DNA of 64,000 bases from JAXLYE01 sp046351595. Its GTDB lineage: Bacteria > Myxococcota_A > Polyangia > Palsa-1104 > JAEUJZ01. Shown here one piece after another: positions 1 to 11,999 of the stretch; position 1 is the stretch's first letter, and the number at the start of each line of letters is the position of its first letter. The notes beneath the pieces are model-generated. The model saw only the letters and a list, made by a program, of their open reading frames with translations. It ran no database searches and was not told the origin of the DNA. The DNA lies in the NCBI GenBank assembly GCA_046351595.1, contig JAXLYE010000001.1:1612001-1676000 (forward strand), in the 5' to 3' direction. The position numbers were made by a program, and so were the translations under genes.

Positions 1-360
1 CAGCCGATCCTCCAGGGAGTCGCTGAAGTTCCCCGCGCTCGCCTGCACCATGGCCATCGCCGCCTTCAGATCCAGCCCCGAGCAGAACGAGCCGCCGCGG
101 CCGGTGAGCAGCACCGCGCGGACCTTGTCGTCCTTCGCCGCATCCTCGAAGGCGACCCGCAGGCCGATGAACAGCTCGTCGGTCAGGCCGTTCTTGGTCT
201 GCGGCCGGTTGAGGGCGATCTCGCGGACCGCGCCGTGATCGGTGATGACCAAATCGGTTGTGCGATCGGTTGTGCGATCGGGCGGGGCGTCGGACTGCGA
301 GTTGGGCGGGGCCTCGGACGGACGCTCGCCGCCCAGGGCAGCGCTCGGCTCGGTGCTCAT
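1..360 (-). CDS. Enoyl-CoA hydratase/isomerase (crotonase) family protein, partial
   Basis: Only the first 120 residues are present; the gene runs off the left edge. The ATG at 360 follows an AAGGAG ribosome site six bases upstream. After a ~40-residue low-complexity leader containing an RTTD duplication, the protein shows the crotonase core: a strand with ALNRP near residue 55, then GRGGSFCSGLDL at about residues 87-98, the oxyanion-hole loop that holds the CoA thioester. Members hydrate or isomerise acyl-CoAs, usually in fatty-acid or branched-chain degradation; the substrate cannot be told from this piece. The AI-2E permease ends upstream at 419 on the same strand, so the two may be cotranscribed. 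Confidence 0.9.
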   Translation of the reverse strand, partial: MSTEPSAALGGERPSEAPPNSQSDAPPDRTTDRTTDLVITDHGAVREIALNRPQTKNGLTDELFIGLRVAFEDAAKDDKVRAVLLTGRGGSFCSGLDLKAAMAMVQASAGNFSDSLEDRL

Positions 361-418
361 ACGGTCTCCTTGGTGAAAGTGGGTCGACCCGGCTTGTAGT
401 CGATCCCGCTGCTTCTTG

Positions 419-1690
419 TTACTTCTTATCGGCGTCGAGCAGCACGGGCTCGTCGCGCGCCGCGGCGTCCAGCTCGGCCTGCGTCGGTGCGATGACCTGG
501 TTGAGGGCGGCGGCGCTCGGCGGCGGCAGGACGGGCGGCGGCGCAAACGGGCGGCGGCCGCGGTAGAAGTCCGACTCGGCGTAGGCGCCGAGCAGCCGCG
601 GCCACAGCGCCTTGAGCACCGCGGCCAGCGGCACCGCCATGAGCAGGCCGGCGTAGCCGAACAGGGTGCCGCCCAGCGACAGCGCGAAGATGACGCCCAC
701 CGCCGACAGCCCGATGCGCCCGCCGACCGCCTTGGGCGTGATCAGCACCGCATCGAGCAGCTGCACACCGCCGAAGACGCCCATCACCGCCAGGATCGGC
801 GTGGCGCCGCGCGTCCCGACCTCGAGCAGCGCCGCCAGCAGCGCCGCCAAAAAGCCGATCGAGACGCCGACGTAGGGCACGAACGCCAAAAAGCCCGCGG
901 TGCAGCCGATGAGGATCGCCAGCGGGATGCCGGCCACCGACAGCCCGATCGAGTACAGCGCCGCCTGGATCACCATCACCGTCAGCTGCCCGCGCAGCCA
1001 GCCGCCCAGGGCGACGTAGACGTCGTGCACGATCTCGGCGGTGGTTTCCTGATAGCGCGGCGGCACGAGCTCTTTGATCTGCGCGCCGAGCTTGGGCATG
1101 TCCATGAGGAACGAGGCCGCAAAAAACGGCACCAAGAGCACCGCGATCAGGTAGCGGAAGAAGCCGGCCACACCGACGAGCGCCGTGCCCAGCGCCTGCG
1201 AGATCTGCCCCGCCGCGCCGCGCACCCAGTCCGTGAGCTGCGTCGACAACAGGCGCACCAGCTCGCTGATGCTGTGCGCGCGGTACTTGAACACCTTGCC
1301 GAGCAGCGGCACCAGCTTGGTGTTGACCAGCAGCTGGTAGGCCGGGAGCTGCTCGGTGAAGCGCTCGATCTCCTTCTGGACCAGGTACGGGACGGTCACC
1401 GCGACGCCGGCCAAGAAGCTGAGGAGCGTCAGGCCGAGCAGCACCACCGCGAGCCAGCGCGGCACGCGCCGCTTCTCCAGCGCGCGCACCGACGGGTCGA
1501 GCAGGAACGCGACGACCAGCGCGACGCAGACCGGCGCCAGCACCAGCGACAGCTCGGACACCGCCCGCCAGGCCAGCGCCAGGATCGCCACGTACAAAAG
1601 GACGCGCAAGAGCCGCAGCGTCAGCGCGCGCTCCTCGTTCGAGCCGGAGGGGGCGGGCGCGTCGGGCTTGGCGTCGGGCTTTAAGGGCAT
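419..1690 (-). CDS. AI-2E family transporter (PerM/YdiK-like membrane permease)
   Basis: A 423-residue polytopic inner-membrane protein. The N-terminal third has two closely spaced hydrophobic helices (about residues 28-70) and another pair near 80-110. A soluble central stretch follows, and the C-terminal half has several glycine-rich membrane segments, including a GCTAGFLAFVPYVG region typical of the family. Length and topology match the AI-2E/UPF0118 permeases, whose members have been linked to autoinducer-2 export or sodium-proton antiport; the substrate here is unknown. The N-terminus is Pro/Lys-rich. The start lacks a strong ribosome site, so the exact start is uncertain. It lies 58 bases upstream of the crotonase gene on the same strand. 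Confidence 0.88.
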   Translation of the reverse strand: MPLKPDAKPDAPAPSGSNEERALTLRLLRVLLYVAILALAWRAVSELSLVLAPVCVALVVAFLLDPSVRALEKRRVPRWLAVVLLGLTLLSFLAGVAVTVPYLVQKEIERFTEQLPAYQLLVNTKLVPLLGKVFKYRAHSISELVRLLSTQLTDWVRGAAGQISQALGTALVGVAGFFRYLIAVLLVPFFAASFLMDMPKLGAQIKELVPPRYQETTAEIVHDVYVALGGWLRGQLTVMVIQAALYSIGLSVAGIPLAILIGCTAGFLAFVPYVGVSIGFLAALLAALLEVGTRGATPILAVMGVFGGVQLLDAVLITPKAVGGRIGLSAVGVIFALSLGGTLFGYAGLLMAVPLAAVLKALWPRLLGAYAESDFYRGRRPFAPPPVLPPPSAAALNQVIAPTQAELDAAARDEPVLLDADKK

Positions 1691-1862
1691 GGGCTGGGAA
1701 GGATTATGCCAAAACCGCCTCGCGGCGCGGGCGGCGCGACACGCGGCGTCCGTTCACCGTCCTTTCGCGCCCCTCGGTGCGCCGCTCGCGCGGTAGGCTC
1801 AGGGGAGCCCCCGGGCGCACCGGCGGGCACCCCGGACGGCGATGCCAACGAGGAGACCGCGC

Positions 1863-4316
<2,454 letters not shown>

Positions 4317-4319
4317 GCC

Positions 4320-5699
<1,380 letters not shown>

Positions 5700-5760
5700 G
5701 GCGTCGGCCTCGGCGCACGTCGTACCACGGGCGGGCGCCCGGTCGCTACCGGGGCGCGCG

Positions 5761-5789
5761 TTGGGTCCGTCTGGGACAAGGCGTGTAAG
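5761..5789 (+). promoter_or_regulatory. Candidate sigma70-type promoter for the zinc-ribbon/AAA pair
   Basis: TTGGGT (5761-5766) and TGTAAG (5784-5789) are separated by 17 bases, about 95 bases upstream of the GTG start at 5883 and in the gap between divergent genes. The match to consensus is moderate, so this is only a candidate. Confidence 0.25.
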
Positions 5790-5882
5790 AAATGGTAGAT
5801 TGCGCGCGCGTCGAGGCCCTGCGGCCCACGAAGCGGGCGTCACCGCAAACTTTTCGCGACCGCCCCTGCGAACCGAATCAGC

Positions 5883-6716
5883 GTGCCGAACCAGCGAAAC
5901 GACGAGGAGCCTGTTCCTGTGGAAGAGACGAAACAGCGCCTGGCCAAGCTCAAAGAGAAGATCTTGGACACGACCGACGAGGTCGCGGCCGCCCTGGAGT
6001 CCGGGGATCGCGCCATCCAGCTCCAGATCGGGCCCAAGGTGCCGCCGCTCGCCGACGAGTACCAGGCGCTGCTCCTGGCGCTGCCCGAGTCCGAGCGCGG
6101 CGCCGTCGAGCGCACCCTGGGCCGCATGGTGACGGACATGCGAAGGCAGGCCGCGCAGCTGGCGCAGCGCCCCGAGGGCCGCAAGGCCGAGCGCGCCGTC
6201 GATGCCGGCGTGCAGCCGTTCCTCTTGCGCCGCGACCCCGGCCGCGTCCTGCACCCCGAGGGGCCGCCGCCGCCGCGCACCCGCCCGACCTACGCCGTCG
6301 GCGGCGAGGTCGAGGCCTGGTGCGGCAAGTGCAAGGAGCTGCGCGCCCACAACATCGTCGTCGTCGTCGACGGCATGCCCAAGCAGGTGAGCTGCATCCA
6401 CTGCAAGAGCCGCCACGGCTACCGCACCGAGCCGATCCTGCGCGGCGCCGACGCCGAGGCCGCGCGCGCGACCCCGGCGCCGACCGGCAACCGCAGCGTC
6501 GTGTCGGCCCAGGCCCAGCGCGAGCGCGAGGAGCGCCAGCGCTTCGAGGACGAGCTGCGCGCCGCCGAGGTCAAGCCCTTCGACCCGAAGGACAACTTCA
6601 AGACCGGGCAGGTCATCCAGCACCCCAGGTTCGGCCGCGGCCGCATCGAGAGCGTGCTCAAAGGCAGCATCCTGGTCCGCTTCATCGACGGGCGGCGCCA
6701 GGTGTCGCGGCAGTAA
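5883..6716 (+). CDS. Zinc-ribbon protein with C-terminal CarD/Tudor-like module
   Basis: Unrecognised 277-residue protein with a GTG start (MPNQRNDEE). The N-terminal ~110 residues are charged and probably helical. Two Cys-x2-Cys pairs follow, WCGKC at about 147-150 and CIHC at about 170-173, which look like one structural zinc ribbon. After a Glu/Arg-rich linker, the last ~45 residues (F-K-T-G-Q-V-I-Q-H-P-R-F-G-R-G ending in V-R-F-I-D-G-R) resemble a small beta-barrel of the CarD/Tudor kind. The stop overlaps the start of the next gene (TAATG), so the two are translationally coupled. A role in nucleic-acid or polymerase binding is plausible but inferred. Confidence 0.7.
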   Translation: MPNQRNDEEPVPVEETKQRLAKLKEKILDTTDEVAAALESGDRAIQLQIGPKVPPLADEYQALLLALPESERGAVERTLGRMVTDMRRQAAQLAQRPEGRKAERAVDAGVQPFLLRRDPGRVLHPEGPPPPRTRPTYAVGGEVEAWCGKCKELRAHNIVVVVDGMPKQVSCIHCKSRHGYRTEPILRGADAEAARATPAPTGNRSVVSAQAQREREERQRFEDELRAAEVKPFDPKDNFKTGQVIQHPRFGRGRIESVLKGSILVRFIDGRRQVSRQ

Positions 6717-8023
6717 TGCTGGTCCGTCTCGCGCTCGCAGACTACCTGTGCTTCGGCGCGCCGGCCGAGCTGTCGCTGCGCGCCGCGCCACCGGCCGGGC
6801 CGGGGACCGTCGCGCTGCCGGACGGCGGCACCGTCTATGACCGTGCGGTGCTCGTCGGGCCGGGCGGGGCCGGCAAGTCGGCGCTCTTGCGCGCGCTCGG
6901 CTACCTGCGTGGCCTCGTGCTCGGCGGCGTGCGTAGCGGTCCGCCGCCGCGCTCCCCGAACCGCCGCATCCACAAGGAGCCGGGCAGCGGCACCGAGCTC
7001 TTGCTCGAGGTGCTGCACGACGGCGCGCTGTGGCGCTACTCGATGACCGTCGGTGCGGCGCTGATCGAGCGCGAGCGCCTGAGCACCACGCCGGCCGACG
7101 GCCGCGAGCGCCTGGTCTTCGAGCGCGCGCGCCAGGGCGGCGTGCTGCCGGCGCCGGTGGTGCGCCTGGGCGAGGCCGCCGCGGGCGAGCGCTCGCAGCT
7201 GGAGCTCATCGCCTTCGGCACGCGCCCCGAGCAGCCCTTCCTCGCCGAGGCGATCCTGCGCGAGGCGCGCTCGGTGCAGCCCATCGCGACCTGGCTGCGC
7301 GAGCGCCTGCAGCTCCTGCGCCCCGAGGCCAAGACCGTCGGGCTCGCGGCCCGCTGCGCGCGCGAGCCGGCCTTCGCGAGCTTCGTCGCCGAGCTGCTCG
7401 ATCAGGCGGGCTTCGGCGTGCACGCGGTGCAGACCTCGCGCCGCTCGCTGCCGCACGACTACTTCGAGACCGAGGAGGAGCAGCGCGAGGTGCTGGCGGC
7501 GCTGACCGGCTATGCCGACGGCTTCGTCCAGACCCAGGAGGGCGAGATCATCGCCGAGCGCGACGACAAGTTCGTCGAGCTGTTCCTGGTCGGCCTGCGC
7601 TTCATGGTCAGCGGCAAAGGCGGGCGTGAGGGTGAGGGCGATGACGTGCCGCTGACGCTCGGCGACCTGTCCGACGGCGCGCTGCGGCTCCTGCACCTGG
7701 CGCAGGTGCTGTACAACAAGCCGCCGCCCGGGCACGTGGCGCTGCCGCAGGTGTTCTTCGTCGACGAGCTGGATCGCAGCCTGCACCCGGCGGTGAGCCG
7801 GGCGCTGGTGCGGTGTTTTGCGCGGGCCGAGGGCAAGGATGCGCTGCACGGGCGGCCGCAGCTGATTGCTACGACGCATGATGCGTCGCTCGCCGATGGG
7901 GCGCTGTTTCCGGGGCGGTTCTTGGTGGCGCCTGGGCCGGCGGGGTCCTCGATCTCAGCGCTCGGTGCTGGGGATGCCGTGGCGGCGGCGGCGCCTGGGA
8001 TTTCTGGGTGGTTGGGTGGGTAG
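6716..8023 (+). CDS. AAA family ATPase (OLD/RecF-like, ABC-type head)
   Basis: A 435-residue protein whose ATG (6716) shares bases with the stop of the zinc-ribbon gene. It begins MLVRLALADYLCFG, the usual first strand of SMC/RecF/OLD-type ATPases, where a loop reads surrounding flanks before Walker A. Walker A is GPGGAGKS near residue 47. The C-terminal half has an ABC-signature-like LSDGALRLLHL, Walker B VFFVDELD near 345 followed by RSLHP, and a switch histidine in ATTHD. This AAA_15/AAA_21 type often works as a toxin, nuclease partner or DNA-repair ATPase; no nuclease domain is visible here. Coupling to a zinc-ribbon protein suggests a two-subunit complex (inference). Confidence 0.8.
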   Translation: MLVRLALADYLCFGAPAELSLRAAPPAGPGTVALPDGGTVYDRAVLVGPGGAGKSALLRALGYLRGLVLGGVRSGPPPRSPNRRIHKEPGSGTELLLEVLHDGALWRYSMTVGAALIERERLSTTPADGRERLVFERARQGGVLPAPVVRLGEAAAGERSQLELIAFGTRPEQPFLAEAILREARSVQPIATWLRERLQLLRPEAKTVGLAARCAREPAFASFVAELLDQAGFGVHAVQTSRRSLPHDYFETEEEQREVLAALTGYADGFVQTQEGEIIAERDDKFVELFLVGLRFMVSGKGGREGEGDDVPLTLGDLSDGALRLLHLAQVLYNKPPPGHVALPQVFFVDELDRSLHPAVSRALVRCFARAEGKDALHGRPQLIATTHDASLADGALFPGRFLVAPGPAGSSISALGAGDAVAAAAPGISGWLGG

Positions 8024-8063
8024 GGTTTTTGGTTTGGGGTAGCGGGGCGCATACGGCTCTCTG

Positions 8064-8094
8064 AAAGGGAGGAACCTGAGCGGTTCCTCCCTTT
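8064..8094. terminator. Perfect 13-bp hairpin at the outer end of the left arm
   Basis: AAAGGGAGGAACC (8064-8076), loop TGAGC, then GGTTCCTCCCTTT (8082-8094). It lies 41 bases after the ATPase gene stop. It ends in only three T residues, so it may act as a bidirectional transcription end or be a structural end of the repeat element. Confidence 0.45.
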
Positions 8095-8270
8095 GGATCC
8101 CTCTTCCCTTCTGGGGATTTGTACGGCGGGGTGTAAACCCTGGGTGCTTCCACCCCCCGTCCCCCCTTCCAGGGGGCCGCCTACCCCCCTGCCCCCTCCC
8201 GGTGGGCGGGAGGGGGAGCCCGGGCCTCACGCGCCGCTTGGCTTCGCTCGCGGCGCTTGGGTGCTTGGGG
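8064..8270. repeat. Left arm of a large imperfect inverted repeat
   Basis: This ~207-base arm is the reverse complement of 8721-8925. The outer ~100 bases (hairpin, GGATCCCTCTTCCCTT, then GTACGGCGGGGTGTAAACCC) and the inner ~47 bases (GGCCTCACGCGCCGC through CTTGGGTGCTTGGGG) match almost perfectly; the middle is C/G-rich and diverged. It begins 40 bases after the ATPase stop. Confidence 0.85.
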
Positions 8271-8303
8271 AGTGGTGGAACTAGATTGGTCGGACCGGAA
8301 TTA

Positions 8304-8638
8304 GCTCCAGCGGGTGTCGAAAGGCTCGCGGACTCCGCTGGAGCCGCTCCAGCGGGTGTCGAAAGGCTCGCGGACCCCGGCCGAGCGGCTCCAGCGGGTG
8401 TCGAAAGACTCGCGGACCCCGGCCGAGCGGCTCCAGCGGGTGTCGAAAGGCTTGCGGACTCCTCCGAGCGGCTCCAGCGCGTATCGAAACACTCGCGGAC
8501 GTCTCCGGAGCCGCTCCAGCGGGTGTCGAAAGACTCGCGGACGCCTGCAGAGCCGCTCCAGCGCGGGTCGCAAGCCGCGGGAACTTCTTCGGAGCCGCTC
8601 CGGCGGGCATCGAAAGGACCGCACGCTCCCGGTGCACC
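8304..8638. repeat. Tandem array of eight 42-bp units
   Basis: Units start at 8304, 8346, 8388, 8430 (41 bp), 8471, 8513, 8555 and 8597, and a decayed ninth follows 8639. The core is GCTCCAGCGGGTGTCGAAAG followed by (G/A)CTCGCGGAC and a variable ~12-base end. The first units are nearly identical and divergence grows to the right. The unit is 14 codons long, so long open frames appear on both strands, but the 41-bp unit breaks the frame. I read it as non-coding. Confidence 0.9.
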
Positions 8639-8720
8639 GCGCCAGCAAGCATCAAAGCCCCGCAGCCCCCGTTGCAAGCAGCCCCCAGTTGCAAACAACC
8701 CGCCCTCCTCAACCACAAAC

Positions 8721-8925
8721 CCCCAAGCACCCAAGCGCCGCGAGCGAAGCAACGCGGCGCGTGAGGCCCCGGCTACCCCTCTCGTTCCCGAGAGGGGGCC
8801 GGGGGGAGAGCAACCCCCTCGCAGGGGGGCTGGGGGGGTGGAAGCACCCAGGGTTTACACCCCGCCGTACGCCTCCCCCGAAGGGAAGAGGGATCCAAAG
8901 GGAGGAACCGCAGGTTCCTCCCTTT
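8721..8925. repeat. Right arm of the large imperfect inverted repeat
   Basis: Reverse-complement partner of 8064-8270. Its outer end again holds a perfect 13-bp hairpin: AAAGGGAGGAACC at 8897-8909, three-base loop GCA, GGTTCCTCCCTTT at 8913-8925. The loop differs from that of the left arm while the stem is identical. It ends 24 bases from the stop of the outer-membrane protein gene, so the whole element fills the gap between two convergent genes. Confidence 0.85.
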
Positions 8926-8949
8926 GCAAAGCCGCACTACGCCGTAGCC

Positions 8950-10554
8950 CTAGAACCGAGCCTGCAACGTAAAGTTGAAACCCAACCGATGCGGGTACTC
9001 AAAAACCCGCTCCTTCAGCATCGTCGCCGCGTCGGTGATAAGCCGCGTCCCGTTGGGGTCGTACTGGTAGTACGCCTCGGCGATCAGCGCGAAGAACTCC
9101 AGGAAGTCCTGCCGCACCGCGAGCTTGGTCGCCACCGAGGGGAACACCTCCTGCCCGACGGGCAGGATGACGACGTCGCCCTGGTTGCGCACGACCAGCA
9201 CGGCGCTGGTCGGCTCCAGCGGGTTGATGCCGCCCGGTGGCGGCTTGTAGGTCGCGGGCCGCTGCACGCCGACGGTCAGGCCGGCGGTGGTGTTGGTGCG
9301 GCTTACGAAGAAGTCGGCGCCGGTCGCGGCGAACAGCTCGCCCTCGACGGTGGCGCCGATCTGCGCGGGCCGCCCGGTCAGGGCGTCGGCGACCTGGTCG
9401 CGGGGGAAGTCCTGGAACGGCACCAGCGACGGCTGGTTGAGCAGCAGGTACTCCAGGGAGCGGTACATGAGGTCGAGGCGGTAGCGGAAGCCGCCGACCT
9501 GGAGGCGGAAGTTGACGTCGCCGGCGAGGCCGAGCTGGATGCGGCTGGAGTCGGCGAGGTCGGGGTTCTCGAGCGTGGTGCCGAGGGCGGTGAACTCGCT
9601 CATGAGCAGCCACGAGACGCCGGGCGTGTACAGCGGCTTGGTCAGGTAGCGCGCGGCCGAGTACAGGTCGTTGCGGTAAAGCTGCGTATCGGCGGACAGC
9701 GTCGGCGGCAGGCGGTCGAAGATCGAGACCTGGAAGGAGGCGCCGAAGGTCTGCACCGGCAGCTTCTGGGTCAGGATGCGCGGGATGGTGCCGCGGTCGA
9801 AGAAGCCGCCGTTGGCCTCGATGCGGAAGTGCGAGGGGATGAGGTCGAAGCCGGCGCCGCCGAGCAGGCCCCAGACCGAGTGGAGCTCCTGATCCTGCTC
9901 GTAGCGCAGGACCGAGGTCTTGGCGCCGATATAGGCGTACCAGCGGTCGTCGGCGATCTGCAGGCGCATGCCGGGCACGGGCGGCGTCGGCGGCGGGTTG
10001 ATGTTGGTCGGGACGTCGGGGTTGGCCTTGAAGAAGATCGGCGAGCCGCCCCACGACAGGCGCCACGAGTAGCCCAGGCGCATGCGGTCGGAGTTTAGCG
10101 GGAAGGCGGTCAGCGAGACGTTGAGGCGGCGCTGGCGCGTCTTGTCGAAGTAGTAGTTGATCTTGATGTAGCTGCCGTCGTCGATGGACGACAGGTTGAC
10201 GTCGGTGAACTGGAGCAGGCGCAGGACGTAGGCGCCCTCGGCCTCGAAGCGCTGGCGCTGGATCTGCTTGTAAAGGACGATGTGCGTCAGGCTCTCGTAG
10301 CCGGTAAAGCGCGTATCGTAGTTGTCGAAGAACAGCACGCCGAGCTGGTTGGGGCGGTCGAAGCGCCAGCCGGGCACGGGCGGGTTGGTCTCGCCGGGCT
10401 GGGCCAGGACGTTCTCGTTGGTCAGCGTGATGTTGAGGCGCGTGTCGACGAAGTCGCTGCCGAGCGCCGGCTGCGCGATCGCGCAGAGCGACGCCGCGAG
10501 CAGCCCGGCCGCGCGGCGCGGCCACCTTCTCTCTCGCCGCGGAGGGGTGTGCAT
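8950..10554 (-). CDS. Putative outer-membrane beta-barrel protein
   Basis: Not assigned to a named family. The 534-residue protein starts at 10554 with AAGGA upstream. It has a clear signal peptide (twin-Arg-containing basic start, hydrophobic LLAASLCAIAQ, likely cleavage after PALG near residue 32). The mature part is rich in alternating aromatic and polar residues (for example the regions starting YIKINYYF and FRYRLDLMY) and ends in Phe (LGFNFTLQARF), a feature of outer-membrane barrels inserted by BamA. It lies 53 bases downstream of the monooxygenase-like lipoprotein gene on the same strand, so the two are probably one operon. A porin or structural barrel that works with the redox lipoprotein is inferred. 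Confidence 0.65.
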   Translation of the reverse strand: MHTPPRRERRWPRRAAGLLAASLCAIAQPALGSDFVDTRLNITLTNENVLAQPGETNPPVPGWRFDRPNQLGVLFFDNYDTRFTGYESLTHIVLYKQIQRQRFEAEGAYVLRLLQFTDVNLSSIDDGSYIKINYYFDKTRQRRLNVSLTAFPLNSDRMRLGYSWRLSWGGSPIFFKANPDVPTNINPPPTPPVPGMRLQIADDRWYAYIGAKTSVLRYEQDQELHSVWGLLGGAGFDLIPSHFRIEANGGFFDRGTIPRILTQKLPVQTFGASFQVSIFDRLPPTLSADTQLYRNDLYSAARYLTKPLYTPGVSWLLMSEFTALGTTLENPDLADSSRIQLGLAGDVNFRLQVGGFRYRLDLMYRSLEYLLLNQPSLVPFQDFPRDQVADALTGRPAQIGATVEGELFAATGADFFVSRTNTTAGLTVGVQRPATYKPPPGGINPLEPTSAVLVVRNQGDVVILPVGQEVFPSVATKLAVRQDFLEFFALIAEAYYQYDPNGTRLITDAATMLKERVFEYPHRLGFNFTLQARF

Positions 10555-10607
10555 CGTGGTTCCTTTTCTTGCGGGGAACAGGGAGTCAGGACAAGGCAGG
10601 CGCCGAG

Positions 10608-11999
10608 CTACGTCCGGGGGATCCGCAGGTGCAGGAAGGACAGGCACATCTCGTCGAGGGTGCCCTCGCCCCAGGTGACGTCGCGGGGCATCTGCTTCTC
10701 GCCGTTGACGACGGGCTGGTTCTCGTACGAGTTGTCGTAGGTGCACTCGAGCACCAGCGAGTCGTTCTTGCGGACCTTGACCGGCTCGCGGAAGACGTAG
10801 CCGCCCTGCCAGTGGAAGTCCCAGCGCGGGATGTCGACCAGGGCCTGGCCGCTGGACCCGAGCGTCGTCGAGATGGCGGTGCCGAGCAGGTGCATGTGCG
10901 GCGAGTTGCCGGAGATCACGAGCTCGTCGCCGGGGATCTTGAGGTAGGTCATGGCCAGGGCGACCGGGACCTCGACGGTCTGCTTCACGTCCTTCTTGCC
11001 GGCCGGGATGTTGAGCTTGTCGGGGTTGGCCAGCGGCACCACGAGCGACCGGAACGGCGGCGGCGCGTCGAACAGCTCGAAGGTGGCGACGGTGTGATCG
11101 GTGTCGCCGGGCTTGTACTGCAGCAGGTTGTAGTGGACCTGCATGACCAGGAGCGAGCCCTTGCGCAGGAGCAGGCCCTCGTCGTCGGGCTCGCGCAGGC
11201 CGGTGCCGCCGGGGGCCCAGCCGAAGACGAACTGGGTGTCGTTGGTGCCGGGGCCGCCGAAGCAGGTGTAGCCGGGGCCGGCCTCCTTGCTGTCCTTGTC
11301 GCGGATCTTCTGGGCGCCCGAGGCCGGGACCTCGAAGACGATGACGTGGTGGACCAGCGTCGGGTTGCCGGGCTTGACGGCGGCGGCGCGCAGGAAGCGG
11401 TCCTCGGTCAGCTTGGGGTCGATGATGAAGCAGCGGTAGTCGTCCTGCAGCTTCTGGTTGGGCGTGTACGTGACCGCGGGATCGACGATCAGGTCGGCGC
11501 GGGGCGGCGCCGCGACCTCGGCCGGCGGCGGCGTGATGCGCGGCGCGGCCTTGGCATCCCCCTCGAGAGCGCCGCCGTCGATCCAGCGGATGAGGGCCTG
11601 CTTGTCGATCGGCCGCAGCGCGCGCGAGTAGCGCAGGGGCGCGCTCTTGTCCGAGGGCAGCCACGGCGGCATGTAGCCCTTGTCGATGGCGAGCTTGCTG
11701 GCCGCGGCGTGCGCCTTGGCGTTCTCGTAGCCCTCGAGAGAAAACGGCGCGATGCCGCCGGCCTTGTGGCAGCTGGTGCAGTAGCGCTCGAGCAGCGGCC
11801 GGGCGTCGCGGTAGTAGTCGAGCGGCCCCTCGGGCAGCATCGGCGTCTCCGGCGTCACCGGATCGTTCATGGCCGGCGGGTCCTGCGCCGGGTCGTCCGG
11901 GGCCGGGCTGCAGCCGGTCGCGGTCACGGCGAGGGCCGCCGGCAGCGACAAGAGCGCCGCGAGCAGCGAGGGGCGTAGACGAGCGATGCGAGCCTTCAT
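10608..11999 (-). CDS. Lipoprotein with haem-c site and copper type II monooxygenase-like domain
   Basis: A 463-residue exported protein with a lipobox (VTATGC, Cys30). A cytochrome-c haem site CTSCH lies at residues 74-78. The rest resembles the copper type II, ascorbate-dependent monooxygenase fold (PHM/DBH family): HHVIVFE near 215 offers the first copper histidines, and MQVHYN, SPHMHLLG and a late Met in DEMCLSF correspond to the other ligands. The family hydroxylates C-H bonds using two coppers. Here the haem domain could pass electrons in place of ascorbate (inference). The gene precedes the outer-membrane protein gene and is divergent from the FHA-sigma54 activator, a possible regulator. 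Confidence 0.78.
   Translation of the reverse strand: MKARIARLRPSLLAALLSLPAALAVTATGCSPAPDDPAQDPPAMNDPVTPETPMLPEGPLDYYRDARPLLERYCTSCHKAGGIAPFSLEGYENAKAHAAASKLAIDKGYMPPWLPSDKSAPLRYSRALRPIDKQALIRWIDGGALEGDAKAAPRITPPPAEVAAPPRADLIVDPAVTYTPNQKLQDDYRCFIIDPKLTEDRFLRAAAVKPGNPTLVHHVIVFEVPASGAQKIRDKDSKEAGPGYTCFGGPGTNDTQFVFGWAPGGTGLREPDDEGLLLRKGSLLVMQVHYNLLQYKPGDTDHTVATFELFDAPPPFRSLVVPLANPDKLNIPAGKKDVKQTVEVPVALAMTYLKIPGDELVISGNSPHMHLLGTAISTTLGSSGQALVDIPRWDFHWQGGYVFREPVKVRKNDSLVLECTYDNSYENQPVVNGEKQMPRDVTWGEGTLDEMCLSFLHLRIPRT

Noticed and set aside
416..1684. Long plus-strand open frame antisense to the AI-2E permease gene
   Set aside because: Arg/Gln/His-rich composition typical of the shadow frame of a GC-rich gene; the minus-strand frame encodes a clear membrane protein.
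8304..8638. CRISPR array
   Set aside because: The units are contiguous and degrade along the array; there are no unique spacers between exact repeats and no cas genes.
8301..8648. Open frames across the 42-bp array with 14-residue repeats
   Set aside because: The period is a multiple of three, so any frame stays open, but the 41-bp unit shifts it and no ribosome site is present.
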